This document shows, piece after piece, positions 26,168 through 39,971 of a DNA stretch of 64,000 bases. The number at the start of each line of letters is the position of its first letter. The first letter of the stretch is position 1. A program made the position numbers and the translations under genes. Source of the DNA: Amorphoplanes digitatis. Lineage in GTDB: Bacteria > Actinomycetota > Actinomycetes > Mycobacteriales > Micromonosporaceae. The DNA is taken from NCBI RefSeq assembly GCF_014205335.1, contig NZ_JACHNH010000001.1:1984001-2048000 (forward strand), in the 5' to 3' direction. The notes beneath the pieces are model-generated. The model was not told the origin of the DNA, made no database searches, and saw only the letters and a program-made list of their open reading frames with translations.

Positions 26168-27087
26168 TCAAGCATCTGCGCTCGGCCGCCGACCTCGACG
26201 CCGAGACCGCCACCCTGATCCTCGACACCGCCGGCGAGATGGCCGCCCTGGCCGGCCGCGAGGTCAAGAAGCTGCCGACCCTGCGCGGCCGCACCGTCGT
26301 CAACCTCTTCTACGAGGACTCCACGCGTACCCGGATCTCCTTCGAGGCCGCGGCCAAGCGCCTCTCCGCGGACGTCATCAACTTCTCCGCCAAGGGTTCG
26401 AGCGTCTCCAAGGGCGAGAGCCTCAAGGACACCGCGCTGACCCTCCAGGCGATGGGCGCCGACGCGGTCGTCATCCGGCACCCGGCCAGCGGCGCGCCGC
26501 ACCGGCTGGCCTCCTGGGTGGACGGCTCGGTGATCAACGCCGGCGACGGCACGCACGAGCACCCGACGCAGGCGCTGCTGGACGCGTACACGATGCGGTC
26601 GCGGCTCGGCACGCTCGCGGGACTCAACGTCGCCATCGTCGGCGACGTGCTGCACAGCCGGGTGGCCCGCTCCAACGTCCTGCTGCTCACCACGCTGGGC
26701 GCCAGCATCACCCTGGTCGGGCCGCCGACGCTGATCCCGGTGGACATCGCCGCGGCGCTGTCGCCCGCGACGAAGGTGTCGTACGACCTCGACAGCGTCC
26801 TGCCCGGCGCGGACGTCGTGATGATGCTGCGGGTGCAGACCGAGCGGATGCAGGACTCCTTCTTCCCCTCCGCCCGGGAGTACTCGCGCCGCTACGGGCT
26901 CGACGTCGCACGCATGCGCAAGCTGCCGGAGCATGCCATCGTCATGCATCCCGGCCCGATGAACCGGGGCATGGAGATCGCACCCGAGGTGGCGGACTCG
27001 ACCCGCTCCACGATCGTCGAACAGGTCGCCAACGGCGTCAGCGCCCGGATGGCGGTTCTCTACCTGCTACTCGGAGGCAAGGCATGA
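26164..27087 (+). CDS. pyrB: Aspartate carbamoyltransferase catalytic chain
   Basis: A 307-residue ATCase catalytic chain. The carbamoyl phosphate motif is YEDSTRTR, the GTHEHPTQ segment binds substrate, and HPGPMNRG closes the active site. It joins carbamoyl phosphate and aspartate in the first committed step. No pyrI regulatory gene follows; pyrC comes next with a 4-bp overlap, so a PyrB-PyrC complex is possible. Confidence 0.97.
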   Translation: MIKHLRSAADLDAETATLILDTAGEMAALAGREVKKLPTLRGRTVVNLFYEDSTRTRISFEAAAKRLSADVINFSAKGSSVSKGESLKDTALTLQAMGADAVVIRHPASGAPHRLASWVDGSVINAGDGTHEHPTQALLDAYTMRSRLGTLAGLNVAIVGDVLHSRVARSNVLLLTTLGASITLVGPPTLIPVDIAAALSPATKVSYDLDSVLPGADVVMMLRVQTERMQDSFFPSAREYSRRYGLDVARMRKLPEHAIVMHPGPMNRGMEIAPEVADSTRSTIVEQVANGVSARMAVLYLLLGGKA

Positions 27088-28349
27088 CCGCGTACCTGAT
27101 CAAGGGTGTCCGTCTTCTCGGCGGTGACCCGGCCGATCTGCTGATCGCCGACGGGGTGATCGCCGAGGGGCCCGCCGACGGCGCCGAGGTGATCGACGCC
27201 GAGGGCCTCGTCGCGCTCCCCGGCCTCGTCGACCTGCACACCCACCTGCGCGAGCCCGGCCGCGAGGACGCCGAGACCGTCGAGACCGGCTCGCGCGCCG
27301 CCGCGCTCGGCGGCTACACGGCGGTCTTCGCGATGGCCAACACGTCGCCCGTCGCCGACACCGCCGGCGTGGTCGAGCAGGTCTGGCGCCTCGGCCGCGA
27401 GGCCGGCCTGGTCGACGTGCAGCCGATCGGCGCCGTCACCGTCGGGCTGGCCGGCAAGCAGCTCGCCGAGCTCGGCGCGATGGCCACCTCGGCGGCGAAC
27501 GTGCGTATCTTCTCCGACGACGGGTTCTGCGTCGCCGACCCGCGCCTGATGCGCCGCGCCCTGGAGTACGTCAAGGCGTTCGACGGCATCATCGCCCAGC
27601 ACGCCGAGGAGCCGCGGCTCACCGAGGGCGCGCAGATGCACGAGGGCGAGGTCTCCACCCGGCTCGGCCTGACCGGCTGGCCCGCGGTCGCCGAGGAGGC
27701 GATCATCGCCCGCGACGTGCTCCTGGCGGAGCACGTCGGCAGCCGCCTGCACGTCTGCCACGTCTCCACCGCCGGCTCGGTCGAGGTGCTGCGCCAGGCC
27801 AAGGCCCGCGGCGTACGGGTGACGGCCGAGGTCACGCCGCACCACCTGCTGCTCACCGACGAGCTGGCCGCCAGCTACGACCCGGTCTACAAGGTCAACC
27901 CGCCGCTGCGCACCGCCTCCGACGTGCGGGCGCTGCGCCAGGCGCTGGTCGACGGCGTGATCGACATCGTGGCCACCGACCACGCGCCGCACGCCGTCGA
28001 GGACAAGGAGTGCGAGTGGGCCTACGCCCGCCCGGGCATGGTCGGCCTGGAGACGGCCCTGCCCGTCGTGCTCTCCGTGCTGGGTGAGCAGTGGGACCTC
28101 ATCGCCGAGCGGATGTCCCGCGCACCGGCCCGCATCGCCGGGCTGGCCGGGCACGGCACCGATCTCACGGTCGGCTCGCCGGCCAACCTGACGCTGGTGG
28201 ACCCGTCCGCCCGGCGGGTCGTCGACCCGTCCGGCCTGGCGAGCCGCAGCCGCAACACACCGTACGCGGGCACCACCCTGCCGGGTCGCATCGTCGCGAC
28301 CTTCCTCCGGGGAGAGCCGACAGTCCTCGACGGGAAGGCCGTCAAGTGA
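27084..28349 (+). CDS. pyrC: Dihydroorotase
   Basis: A 421-residue type I (amidohydrolase) dihydroorotase. The metal ligands are visible in [10 protein letters not shown], the bridging Asp and other His in [16 protein letters not shown] and the catalytic Asp in ATDHAPHA. It cyclises carbamoyl aspartate. ATG 27084 overlaps the pyrB stop and the GTG of carA overlaps its own stop, so the whole segment is tightly coupled. Confidence 0.97.
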   Translation: MTAYLIKGVRLLGGDPADLLIADGVIAEGPADGAEVIDAEGLVALPGLVDLHTHLREPGREDAETVETGSRAAALGGYTAVFAMANTSPVADTAGVVEQVWRLGREAGLVDVQPIGAVTVGLAGKQLAELGAMATSAANVRIFSDDGFCVADPRLMRRALEYVKAFDGIIAQHAEEPRLTEGAQMHEGEVSTRLGLTGWPAVAEEAIIARDVLLAEHVGSRLHVCHVSTAGSVEVLRQAKARGVRVTAEVTPHHLLLTDELAASYDPVYKVNPPLRTASDVRALRQALVDGVIDIVATDHAPHAVEDKECEWAYARPGMVGLETALPVVLSVLGEQWDLIAERMSRAPARIAGLAGHGTDLTVGSPANLTLVDPSARRVVDPSGLASRSRNTPYAGTTLPGRIVATFLRGEPTVLDGKAVK

Positions 28350-29454
28350 AACCAGCGATTCTTGTGCTCGAAGACGGGCGCACATTCCGTGGCACCTCCT
28401 ACGGCGCGGAGGGGGAGACCTTCGGTGAGGCGGTCTTCACCACCGGCATGACCGGCTATCAGGAGACGCTGACCGACCCGTCGTACCACCGGCAGGTCGT
28501 GGTGCAGACCGCGCCGCAGATCGGCAACACCGGCGTCAACGCCGAGGACGACGAGTCCGACCGCATCTGGGTCGCCGGCTACGTGGTCCGCGACCCGGCC
28601 CGGCGGCCCTCGAACTGGCGCGCGACCGGCGACCTCGGCGAGCGGCTGGCGGCCGAGGGTGTCGTCGGGATCAGCGGCATCGACACCCGAGCGCTGACCC
28701 GGCACCTGCGCGAGCGCGGCGCGATGCGGGTCGGCGTCTCGACGGTCGACCTCGACCCGGCCTCGCTCACGGCGCGCGTGCTGACCCAGCCGCAGATGGC
28801 CGGCGCCGACCTCTCCGCCGAGGTGACCACGGCGCGGCGCTACACCGTCGAGGCGGTCGGCGAGCGGCGCTACACCGTCGCCGCCCTTGACCTGGGCATC
28901 AAGCGCAACGTCTCGCGGCGCCTCGCCGAGCGCGGCGTCACCACGCACGTCTTCCCGGCGTCGTCCACCATCGAGGACCTGCTCGCGGTCGAGCCCGACG
29001 CGGTGTTCCTGTCGCCCGGCCCGGGCGACCCGGCGACCGCCGACGGGCCGGTCGCCCTCGCCCGGGAGGTGCTGCGCCGCCGGATGCCGCTGTTCGGCAT
29101 CTGCTTCGGCAGCCAGATCCTGGGCCGGGCGCTCGGCTTCGGCACCTACAAGCTGGGGTACGGCCACCGCGGCATCAACCAGCCGGTGCTCGACCGGACC
29201 ACCGGCAAGGTCGAGGTGACCTCGCACAACCACGGCTTCGCGGTCGACGCGCCGCTCGACACGATCATCGACACGGAGTTCGGCCGGGTCGAGGTCTCGC
29301 ACGTCTGCCTCAACGACAACGTGGTCGAAGGGCTGCGGGCACTGGATGTGCCCGCGTTCACGGTCCAGTACCACCCCGAGGCGGCCGCGGGCCCGCATGA
29401 CGCGGACTACCTGTTCGACCGCTTCGTGGAGCTTGTCGAGAGGGTGGATGCCTG

Positions 29455-29455
<1 letters not shown>
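28346..29455 (+). CDS. carA: Carbamoyl-phosphate synthase small chain
   Basis: A 369-residue glutaminase chain. The N-terminal half starts [14 protein letters not shown]. The class I amidotransferase half has its nucleophile in GICFGSQ (Cys about 253) and the His/Glu pair in [16 protein letters not shown] departs slightly from the common GICLGHQ. It supplies ammonia from glutamine to CarB. GTG 28346 overlaps pyrC by 4 bp; carB overlaps by 1 bp. Confidence 0.96.
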
Positions 29456-32762
<3,307 letters not shown>

Positions 32763-32766
<4 letters not shown>

Positions 32767-33779
32767 GCGTATTCACCGGCGCCGTCCGCCCGGTCCTGTT
32801 CCGGCTGGGCGGCGGCGACCCGGAGAAGGCGCACGAGTTCACCCTCGCGCGGCTGGCCGCGCTGGGCGCCCGCTCCCGGGCCCTGCTGCACCGCCGCTAC
32901 GCGGTGCAGGCGCCCGTCGAGGCGTTCGGGGTGCGCTTTCCCAACGCGGTCGGGCTGGCCGCCGGCATGGACAAGAACGGTGTCGCGCTGCCGGCCTGGC
33001 CCGCGCTGGGCTTCGGCTTCGTCGAGGTCGGCACGGTCACCGCGCGGGCGCAGCCCGGCAACGACCGGCCCCGGCTGTTCCGGCTCCGCGACAGCGAGGC
33101 CGTGATCAACCGGATGGGCTTCAACAACGCGGGCGCGGCCGCGCTCGCGTCCCGCCTCGAGGCGCTGGGGCCGGTGGGCGTGCCGCTGGGCATCTCGCTC
33201 GGCAAGTCCAAGGTGACGCCGCTGGAGGAGGCGGTCGAGGACTACCTGACCTCGTACAACCTCCTGCACGGATACGCCGACTACATCGCGGTCAACGTGT
33301 CGTCGCCGAACACGCCGGGCCTGCGCACGCTCCAGGACAAGGCCGCGATCGGCGCCCTGCTCGGCGCGCTGGTCGGCCGGGTGCCGGTGCTTGTGAAGAT
33401 CGCCCCGGACCTGACCGACGAGGCCGTCGCGGAGCTGCTCGAGGTCTGCCTCGCGCGGGGCGCGGCGGGCGTGATCGCGACGAACACCACCCTGGCCCGC
33501 GACGGGCTGGCCGAGACCGACCGGCCGCGGGCCGCCGAGGCCGGCGGCCTCTCCGGCCGGCCGCTGACCGCCCGCGCCCGCGAGGTGGTCCGCTTCGTAC
33601 ACACCGAGACCGGCGGGCGCCTGCCGATCATCGGCGTCGGCGGCATCGCCGAGCCGGACGACGCGGCGCGGATGCTGGACGCCGGCGCGAGCCTGGTCCA
33701 GCTCTACACGGGCTTCATCTACCGCGGACCGGACCTGGTCAAGGGCGCGGCCAGGGCTTGCGCGAGGGCCCTGCCATGA
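32763..33779 (+). CDS. pyrD: Dihydroorotate dehydrogenase (quinone), class 2
   Basis: A 338-residue FMN enzyme. [10 protein letters not shown] and INRMGFNN are class 2 marks and the catalytic Ser lies in [12 protein letters not shown]. The N-terminal helices would rest on the membrane to reach quinone. It oxidises dihydroorotate to orotate. GTG 32763 overlaps the carB stop by 4 bp, and the stop overlaps bioA by 4 bp. Confidence 0.95.
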
Positions 33780-35047
33780 TCGACCCGCCCGGCCTGCTGG
33801 CATTGGACCGGGCGCACGTCTGGCACCCGTACGGCCCGATGCCCGGGCGCAGCGAGCCCTACGTCGTGGAGAGCGCCGAGGGCGTGCGGCTGCGCCTGGC
33901 CGACGGGCGCGAGCTGGTCGACGGCATGTCGTCCTGGTGGGCGGCGATCCACGGCTACCGGCACCCGGTGCTCGACGCCGCGCTCGTCGACCAGTCGCGC
34001 CGGATGAGCCACGTGATGTTCGGCGGGCTCACCCACGCGCCCGCCGTCGAGCTGGCCACCACCCTGGTCGAGCTGACCCCGGACGGCCTGGAGCACGTCT
34101 TCCTCTGCGACTCCGGCTCGGTCGGCGTCGAGGTCGCGGTCAAGATGGCGTTGCAGGCCCAGCTCGCCCGGGGCTTCCCCGCCCGGCGGCGCCTGGCCAC
34201 CTGGCGCGGCGGCTACCACGGCGACACGTTCCATCCGATGAGCGTCTGCGACCCGGACGGCGGCATGCACCGGCTCTGGACCGGCGTGCTGCCGGCACAG
34301 GTCTTCGCCGGTGCGCCGCCCGCGGACTACGACGAGGGGTACGCCGGCGCGCTGGCCGACCTGATAGCCGAGCACGCCGGAGAGCTCGCCGCCGTCATTG
34401 TCGAGCCGGTCGTGCAGGGCGCCGGCGGGATGCGGTTCCACCATCCGGGGTACCTGCGGGTGCTGCGCGAGGTCACCGCGGCGCACGGCGTCCTGCTGAT
34501 CTTCGACGAGATCGCGACGGGCTTCGGCCGTACGGGTGAGTTCTTCGCCGCCCACCACGCCGGAGTGACCCCCGACATCATGTGTCTCGGCAAGGCACTC
34601 ACCGGGGGATATCTGAGCCTGGCGGCGACGCTGTGCACCCCGGCGGTGGCGCACGCCGTCTCCGCCGGCGACGCCGGCGGCCTGGCGCACGGCCCGACCT
34701 TCATGGGCAACCCGCTCGCCTGCGCGGTCGCGAACGCCTCCATCGGCCTTCTCCGGGCACAGGACTGGGCTGGGCAGGTGCGACGTATCTCCGGCGGCCT
34801 CCGTGCCGGTCTGGAGCCGCTGCGGGGGGTTGCCGGGGTCGCTGACGTCCGCGTCCTGGGCGCGATCGGCGTGGTGCAGCTCGATCGGGCGGTCGACGTG
34901 CCCCGGGCCACGGCCGCCGCGGCCGGCGCCGGGGTGTGGCTGCGGCCGTTCCGCGACCTGATCTACACGATGCCGCCGTTCGTCACCGACGACGCCGACG
35001 TCGCCCGCATTACCCGAGGAATCGCCGCGGCGGTGTCCGCCACCTGA
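33776..35047 (+). CDS. bioA: Adenosylmethionine--8-amino-7-oxononanoate aminotransferase
   Basis: A 423-residue class III PLP aminotransferase. [14 protein letters not shown] near the start and [10 protein letters not shown] are BioA marks, and the PLP Lys lies in [13 protein letters not shown]. BioA makes 7,8-diaminopelargonic acid in biotin synthesis, with S-adenosylmethionine as amino donor. ATG 33776 overlaps the pyrD stop. A biotin gene within a pyrimidine operon, between pyrD and pyrF, is odd; no bioF, bioD or bioB is in view. Confidence 0.93.
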   Translation: MIDPPGLLALDRAHVWHPYGPMPGRSEPYVVESAEGVRLRLADGRELVDGMSSWWAAIHGYRHPVLDAALVDQSRRMSHVMFGGLTHAPAVELATTLVELTPDGLEHVFLCDSGSVGVEVAVKMALQAQLARGFPARRRLATWRGGYHGDTFHPMSVCDPDGGMHRLWTGVLPAQVFAGAPPADYDEGYAGALADLIAEHAGELAAVIVEPVVQGAGGMRFHHPGYLRVLREVTAAHGVLLIFDEIATGFGRTGEFFAAHHAGVTPDIMCLGKALTGGYLSLAATLCTPAVAHAVSAGDAGGLAHGPTFMGNPLACAVANASIGLLRAQDWAGQVRRISGGLRAGLEPLRGVAGVADVRVLGAIGVVQLDRAVDVPRATAAAAGAGVWLRPFRDLIYTMPPFVTDDADVARITRGIAAAVSAT

Positions 35048-35069
35048 CACGAAAGGGATAACGCACCCT

Positions 35070-35900
35070 ATGGAGACCTTCGGAAGCCGTCTGCACCGTG
35101 CCACCCGGGCCCGCGGGCCGCTCTGCGTCGGCATTGATCCGCACGCCGCGCTGCTCGCCCGGTGGGGCCTCTCGGACGACGTCGCCGGCCTGGAACGCTT
35201 CGCCCATACGGTTGTCGAAGCCCTGGCCGATCGGGTCGCCGTGCTGAAGCCGCAGTCGGCCTTCTTCGAGAGATTTGGGTCACGCGGCGTCGCCGTTCTT
35301 GAGTCAATTATCCGACAGTCACGGCAGGCCGGGGCGCTGGTGCTCCTCGACGTGAAGCGCGGCGACATCGGCTCGACGATGGCCGCGTACGCGAGCGCCT
35401 ACCTCGATCCGGAGAGTTCTCTGTGTGCTGACGCGATTACTGTGAGTCCCTATCTCGGAGTCGGCTCATTGCGCCCCGCGTTCGACATGGCGGCCGCTCA
35501 CGGCGGCGGCGTCTTCGTCCTGGCGCTCACCTCGAATCCCGAGGGGCCGAGCGTCCAGCACGCCGTCGGCGCCGGCGGCCGGACCGTCGCGCAATCCGTG
35601 ATCGACGAGATTTCCCAGCTCAACGCGGGTGCGGACCCGCTCGGCAGCCTCGGCCTGGTGGTCGGCGCGACGATCGGCGAGACCGGCCACGACCTGTCCA
35701 AGGTGAACGGCGCGCTGCTCGCGCCGGGCCTCGGCGCGCAGGGCGGCAGCCCCGACGACCTGCGCGCGATCTTCGGCGAAAGCCTGCGGAACGTGCTGCC
35801 CTCGTACTCACGCGAGGTTCTCGAAGCGGGACCCGACGTGACGGCGTTGCGGGCCGCCGCGGACCGCGCGGCGGCCGCGTGCAGGGCCGTGATCGGGTGA
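35070..35900 (+). CDS. pyrF: Orotidine 5'-phosphate decarboxylase
   Basis: A 276-residue type 2 OMP decarboxylase with LCVGIDPH and the catalytic LDVKRGDIG. It makes UMP. GAAAGGGA stands upstream of ATG 35070, and the gap to bioA is only 22 bp, so it is read with the pyr operon. Its end is followed by small hairpins and then a new promoter for mihF. Confidence 0.96.
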   Translation: METFGSRLHRATRARGPLCVGIDPHAALLARWGLSDDVAGLERFAHTVVEALADRVAVLKPQSAFFERFGSRGVAVLESIIRQSRQAGALVLLDVKRGDIGSTMAAYASAYLDPESSLCADAITVSPYLGVGSLRPAFDMAAAHGGGVFVLALTSNPEGPSVQHAVGAGGRTVAQSVIDEISQLNAGADPLGSLGLVVGATIGETGHDLSKVNGALLAPGLGAQGGSPDDLRAIFGESLRNVLPSYSREVLEAGPDVTALRAAADRAAAACRAVIG

Positions 35901-35933
35901 AACAGCCTGCTTATCAGGCCTGCCCCCGCTCGG

Positions 35934-35950
35934 GTGGGGGGTACCCCCAC
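35934..35950 (+). terminator. Weak hairpin after pyrF
   Basis: GTGGGGG (35934-35940) and CCCCCAC (35944-35950) pair over a 3-nt loop. A smaller stem, GCCTG with CAGGC, lies at 35905-35919. There is no T-run, so termination of the pyr transcript here is only plausible. Confidence 0.4.
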
Positions 35951-35951
35951 G

Positions 35952-35980
35952 TTGCCGAAACCGCCGTTGACCGCTAGTTT
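35952..35980 (+). promoter_or_regulatory. Promoter of mihF
   Basis: TTGCCG (35952-35957) and TAGTTT (35975-35980) are 17 bp apart. A transcript would start near 35987, just before the first leader hairpin, giving a leader of about 97 nt. Confidence 0.5.
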
Positions 35981-35990
35981 TCCCCGCGCC

Positions 35991-36058
35991 GGGAACCACA
36001 TGCCCCTTTGGTTCCCTGGCACACCACGTTTCACAGAGTGCCGGTATTGGACTACCGG
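35991..36058 (+). promoter_or_regulatory. Structured mihF leader with two hairpins
   Basis: GGGAACCA (35991-35998) pairs fully with TGGTTCCC (36009-36016) over a 10-nt loop. A second stem, CCGGTA (36041-36046) with TACCGG (36053-36058), has a 6-nt loop and ends 15 nt before the GAGGAG ribosome site. Two perfect stems in a short leader suggest RNA-level control. Confidence 0.5.
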
Positions 36059-36083
36059 TGCGATAGGGACCTGAGGAGAACTG

Positions 36084-36401
36084 GTGCCGCTCCCGTCACT
36101 GAGCCCCGAGCAGCGTGCAGCCGCGCTGGAGAAGGCTGCGGAGATTCGCAAGGCCCGTGCCGAGCTGAAGGATCAGCTCAAGCAGGGCAAGACCACCCTC
36201 GCCGCCGTGCTCGACCGGGCGGAAGGCGATGACGTCGTCGGCAAGCTGAAGGTTTCGGCCGTGCTTCAGGCGCTGCCGGGCATCGGCAAGATCCGGGCGA
36301 CCCAGATCATGGAGAAGCTCAAGATTGCCGACAGCCGCCGCCTGCGTGGCCTCGGCGAGCAGCAGCGTAAGGCCCTCCTGGGGGAGTTCGCTGCGAACTG
36401 A
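36084..36401 (+). CDS. mihF: Mycobacterial-type integration host factor mIHF
   Basis: A 105-residue nucleoid protein of the actinobacterial mIHF family, unrelated to E. coli IHF. A charged N-terminal helix (about 10-40) is followed by a helix-two-turns-helix DNA-binding part with LPGIGKIRATQIMEKL. mIHF bends DNA and is essential in mycobacteria. GTG 36084 follows GAGGAG. In actinobacteria mihF usually stands before gmk and rpoZ, as here. Confidence 0.93.
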   Translation: MPLPSLSPEQRAAALEKAAEIRKARAELKDQLKQGKTTLAAVLDRAEGDDVVGKLKVSAVLQALPGIGKIRATQIMEKLKIADSRRLRGLGEQQRKALLGEFAAN

Positions 36402-36427
36402 CTCACCGGCTCGTGTAGGAATGAGCC

Positions 36428-37036
36428 GTGAGCATGGATGACGACGCGCGCCCGGCGGCCCGACTCACCGTCCTGTCCGGCCCCTCGGGGGTGGGCAAGG
36501 ACAGTGTGATCGAGCTGATCCGGGCGCGCTCGCCATGGATCAAGCTGTCGGTCTCGGTGACGACCCGCAAGAAGCGCGACTACGAGACCGACGGCGAGCA
36601 CTACCACTTCGTCACCCGTTCGGAGTTCCAGCGCCTCGTCGACGGCGGCCAGCTGCTCGAGTGGGCCGAGTTCGCGGGCAACCTCTACGGCACGCCGCGG
36701 GCACAGGTCGAGGGCTGGCTGGCCTCGGGCCGCCCGGTCCTGCTGAAGATCGACCTGCAGGGCGCCCGGCAGGTGCGTGCCTCCAAACCCGACGCGCAGC
36801 TCGTCTTCCTGGCCCCGCCCAGCGTCGAGGAGCTCCGGCGCCGGCTGATCGGCCGCGGCACCGACGACGAGGAGACCATCCGTCGCCGCCTGCAGCACGC
36901 CGACCTCGAGCTGGCGGCCGAGAAGGAATTCGACCGCACCGTCGTCAACGACTTCGTCGAGCGGGCCGCGGACGAGCTGGTAGGATTGCTCGGTTCGTCG
37001 TTTCTGACTCCCGCTCAGCCGCAGCCCGGTGTCTGA
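36428..37036 (+). CDS. gmk: Guanylate kinase
   Basis: A 202-residue guanylate kinase. The P-loop is [11 protein letters not shown], and the GMP-binding segments SVTTRKKR and [10 protein letters not shown] are present. It phosphorylates GMP to GDP. GTG 36428 follows AGGA by 7 nt; ATG 36434 is an alternative. The same TAGGAA stretch could serve as a -10 box for a leaderless transcript. Confidence 0.96.
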   Translation: MSMDDDARPAARLTVLSGPSGVGKDSVIELIRARSPWIKLSVSVTTRKKRDYETDGEHYHFVTRSEFQRLVDGGQLLEWAEFAGNLYGTPRAQVEGWLASGRPVLLKIDLQGARQVRASKPDAQLVFLAPPSVEELRRRLIGRGTDDEETIRRRLQHADLELAAEKEFDRTVVNDFVERAADELVGLLGSSFLTPAQPQPGV

Positions 37037-37057
37037 GAATTAAGGACGTAAATCACT

Positions 37058-37321
37058 GTGGGAACCATCGCCAACCCCGAAGGCATCACCAACCCGCCGA
37101 TCGACGAGCTGCTCGACAAGACCTCGTCGAAGTACTCGCTGGTGATCTTCGCGGCCAAGCGCGCCCGCCAGGTCAACGCCTACTACAGCCAGCTCGGTGA
37201 GGGCCTCCTGGAGTACGTCGGTCCGCTCGTCGAGACCACGCCCCAGGAGAAGCCGCTCTCGATCGCGATGCGTGAGATCAACGCCGGCCTGCTCACGGCC
37301 GAGGCGACCGACAACCCCTGA
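37058..37321 (+). CDS. rpoZ: RNA polymerase omega subunit
   Basis: An 87-residue omega subunit with [19 protein letters not shown] and [12 protein letters not shown], the segment that clamps the beta' subunit. AAGGACG precedes the GTG at 37058. A very stable hairpin follows 15 bp after the stop, closing the mihF-gmk-rpoZ group. Confidence 0.96.
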   Translation: MGTIANPEGITNPPIDELLDKTSSKYSLVIFAAKRARQVNAYYSQLGEGLLEYVGPLVETTPQEKPLSIAMREINAGLLTAEATDNP

Positions 37322-37336
37322 TCGAGCTTCGTCCGC

Positions 37337-37363
37337 ACCCGCGCCCGCTCTGCGGGCGCGGGT
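37337..37363 (+). terminator. Terminator hairpin after rpoZ
   Basis: ACCCGCGCCCGC (37337-37348) pairs without a mismatch with GCGGGCGCGGGT (37352-37363) over a 3-nt loop. No real T-run follows. coaBC starts 23 bp later, so some read-through is possible. Confidence 0.75.
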
Positions 37364-37386
37364 TCGTCATATCCGGGAGTGTGCCC

Positions 37387-38610
37387 ATGCCCGAGGTCGT
37401 CCTCGGCGTCTGCGGCGGCATCGCCGCCTACAAGGCCTGCGAGCTGCTGCGGCTCTTCACCGAATCGGGGCACGGGGTCCGCGTCGTTCCGACGGCCTCG
37501 GCGCTGAAGTTCGTCGGCGCGCCGACCTGGGCCGCGCTGTCGGGCCGGGCCGTGTCCACCGAGGTCTGGGACGACGCACACGAGGTGCCGCACGTGCGCG
37601 TCGGCCGGCAGGCCGACCTCGTCGTGGTCGCGCCCGCCACCGCCGACATGCTGGCCAAGGCCGCGCACGGCCTCGCCGACGACCTGCTCACCAACACGCT
37701 GCTGACCGCGACGTGCCCGGTCGTCTACGCGCCGGCGATGCACACCGAGATGTGGGAGAACCCGGCTACCCAGGCGAACGTCGCGACGCTGCGGTCCCGC
37801 GGGGCGATCGTGATCGAGCCGGCTGTGGGCAGGCTCACAGGCGCCGACACCGGCAAGGGCCGGCTGCCCGACCCCGCCCAGATCTTCGCCGCCGCCCTGC
37901 GCGTGCTGGCCCGCGGCGCCGCCGCCGAGGCCGACCTTGCCGGCCGCCACGTGGTCGTCACCGCAGGTGGGACCCGCGAGCCGCTCGACCCGGTCCGCTT
38001 CCTCGGCAACCGCTCGTCGGGCCGGCAGGGCTACGCGCTGGCCCGCTCGGCGGTGGCCCGCGGCGCGCGCGTGACGCTGATTGCGGCGAACGTCACTCTC
38101 CCCGATCCGGCCGGCGCCGACGTGGTCCGTGCCGGCACGACGGAGGAGTTGCGCAAGGCTACTGTGGAGGCTGCGGCCGCCGCGGACGTCGTGGTCATGG
38201 CCGCGGCCCCGGCCGACTTCCGGCCGGCGACGGTGGCCGACAAGAAGATCAAAAAGAGCGACGGCGGTACGGTGCCCACGATCGAACTCGTGACGAACCC
38301 GGACATCGCCGCCGAACTTGGCGCCGCCAAACGCGCCGGTCAGCTGCTTGTGGCGTTCGCGGCGGAGACGCACGACGTGCTGGAGAACGCCCGCGGCAAA
38401 CTGGTGAAGAAACGTGCGGACCTGATCGTCGTTAACGAGGTGGGCGTCGACCTGGTCTTCGGGGCCGACCACAACACGGTCACGATTCTGGGCGCCGACG
38501 GAACCACGACGGCGCTCGGGGAACTCCCTAAAGACGATGTAGCCGATGCGATATGGGATCAGGTGGTGAGCCGCCTCGATCCGCAGGTCGGCGATGCTGG
38601 GACGGTCTGA
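37387..38610 (+). CDS. coaBC: Bifunctional phosphopantothenoylcysteine decarboxylase / phosphopantothenate--cysteine ligase
   Basis: A 407-residue CoaBC (Dfp). The N-terminal flavin CoaC half holds GGIAAYKACELLR and PAMHTEMWENPA; the C-terminal CoaB half starts near 185 with VVVTAGGTREPLDPVR, then NRSSGRQG and the KKIKK lysines. Together they turn 4'-phosphopantothenate into 4'-phosphopantetheine for coenzyme A. ATG 37387 is preferred over GTG 37381 because GGGAG ends 7 nt before the ATG. Confidence 0.95.
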   Translation: MPEVVLGVCGGIAAYKACELLRLFTESGHGVRVVPTASALKFVGAPTWAALSGRAVSTEVWDDAHEVPHVRVGRQADLVVVAPATADMLAKAAHGLADDLLTNTLLTATCPVVYAPAMHTEMWENPATQANVATLRSRGAIVIEPAVGRLTGADTGKGRLPDPAQIFAAALRVLARGAAAEADLAGRHVVVTAGGTREPLDPVRFLGNRSSGRQGYALARSAVARGARVTLIAANVTLPDPAGADVVRAGTTEELRKATVEAAAAADVVVMAAAPADFRPATVADKKIKKSDGGTVPTIELVTNPDIAAELGAAKRAGQLLVAFAAETHDVLENARGKLVKKRADLIVVNEVGVDLVFGADHNTVTILGADGTTTALGELPKDDVADAIWDQVVSRLDPQVGDAGTV

Positions 38611-38688
38611 GACCGGCCCAGCGGACCCCCAGCGGCGGTGACTACACTGCCGCCGAACGAAACTTCGACAAACATTCTGAGGAGCACC

Positions 38689-39879
38689 GTGGCACGCCGC
38701 CTGTTCACCTCCGAGTCGGTCACGGAAGGCCACCCGGACAAGATCGCTGACCAGATCAGCGACGGTATTCTCGACGCGCTCCTGGCGCAGGACCCCCGCA
38801 GCCGCGTCGCGGTGGAGACGCTGATCACGACCGGCCAGGTGCACGTCGCCGGCGAGGTGACCACCCAGGCATACGCGGACATTCCGAGCATCGTGCGCGA
38901 CACGATCCTCCGCATCGGGTACGACTCGTCCAAGAAGGGATTCGACGGCGCGTCCTGCGGCGTCAGCGTCTCGATCGGCTCGCAGTCGCCCGACATCGCG
39001 CAGGGCGTGGACAGCGCGGTCGAGCTGCGCGAGGGCAACTCCGAGCACGTCCTCGACGCGCAGGGCGCCGGCGACCAGGGCATGATGTTCGGCTTCGCCT
39101 GCTCCGAGACCCCGGAGCTCATGCCGCTGCCGATCGCCCTGGCGCACCGGCTGGCCCGCCGGCTCTCCACGGCGCGCAAGGACGGCACCATCCCGTACCT
39201 GCGCCCCGACGGCAAGACCCAGGTCACCATCGAGTACGACGGCCTGCGCCCGGTCCGCCTCGACACCGTCGTGGTCTCGTCGCAGCACGCCGCCGACATC
39301 TCGCTCGAGTCGCTGCTGACCCCGGACGTCCGCGAGCACGTCATCGCCCCGGAGCTCGAGGGCCTCGGCCTGGACGTGGAGAACTACCGGCTCCTGGTCA
39401 ACCCGACCGGCCGCTTCGAGATCGGCGGCCCGATGGGCGACGCCGGCCTCACCGGCCGCAAGATCATCGTTGACACGTACGGCGGGTACGCCCGGCACGG
39501 CGGCGGCGCCTTCTCCGGCAAGGACCCGTCCAAGGTGGACCGCTCCGCGGCGTACGCGATGCGCTGGGTCGCCAAGAACGTCGTCGCGGCCGGCCTCGCC
39601 GAGCGCTGCGAGACGCAGGTCGCGTACGCGATCGGCAAGGCGCACCCGGTCAGCCTGTTCGTCGAGACGTTCGGCACCGAGAACGTCCCCGTCGAGCGCA
39701 TCGAGAAGGCCATCAACGAGGTCTTCGACCTGCGCCCGGCCGCGATCATCCGCGACCTCGACCTGATGCGCCCGATCTACCAGCAGACGGCGGCCTACGG
39801 CCACTTCGGCCGCGAACTGCCCGACCTGCTCTGGGAGAACACGGACCGTGCCCAGGACCTGAAGTCCGCCGCGGCCTGA
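38689..39879 (+). CDS. metK: S-adenosylmethionine synthase
   Basis: A 396-residue MetK with [17 protein letters not shown] at the ATP site, the [10 protein letters not shown] loop and [19 protein letters not shown] 38689 follows GAGGAG, and residues before it are not conserved. A TACACT box (38643-38648) could be the -10, giving a leader near 35 nt, too short for a SAM riboswitch. SAM is also the amino donor for BioA. Confidence 0.97.
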   Translation: MARRLFTSESVTEGHPDKIADQISDGILDALLAQDPRSRVAVETLITTGQVHVAGEVTTQAYADIPSIVRDTILRIGYDSSKKGFDGASCGVSVSIGSQSPDIAQGVDSAVELREGNSEHVLDAQGAGDQGMMFGFACSETPELMPLPIALAHRLARRLSTARKDGTIPYLRPDGKTQVTIEYDGLRPVRLDTVVVSSQHAADISLESLLTPDVREHVIAPELEGLGLDVENYRLLVNPTGRFEIGGPMGDAGLTGRKIIVDTYGGYARHGGGAFSGKDPSKVDRSAAYAMRWVAKNVVAAGLAERCETQVAYAIGKAHPVSLFVETFGTENVPVERIEKAINEVFDLRPAAIIRDLDLMRPIYQQTAAYGHFGRELPDLLWENTDRAQDLKSAAA

Positions 39880-39896
39880 GCTTGCCAGCGCCAGGA

Positions 39897-39936
39897 ACGG
39901 GTGCCCCGACTCCGGTCGAGGCACCCGTCCTGTTTT
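39897..39936 (+). terminator. Intrinsic terminator after metK
   Basis: ACGGGTGCC (39897-39905) pairs with GGCACCCGT (39920-39928), and inside it CGAC pairs with GTCG over a TCCG loop. CCTGTTTT follows. It lies 18 bp after the metK stop and argues that priA starts downstream of it. Confidence 0.85.
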
Positions 39937-39959
39937 CCGAAGATGTCGTACCCGCGCGC

Positions 39960-39965
39960 CAGAAT
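39960..39965 (+). promoter_or_regulatory. Candidate -10 box (CAGAAT) for leaderless priA
   Basis: CAGAAT ends 6 nt before the GTG at 39972 and lies downstream of the metK terminator. No Shine-Dalgarno sequence is present, so a leaderless transcript fits. Confidence 0.4.
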
Positions 39966-39971
39966 GTGCGG

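Noticed and set aside
36428..36433. Leaderless gmk from TAGGAA box
   Set aside because: The same bases form a reasonable AGGA ribosome site; the two readings cannot be told apart, so it was left out of the leaderless list.
38611..38688. SAM riboswitch before metK
   Set aside because: No conserved SAM aptamer core and too little leader after the TACACT box.
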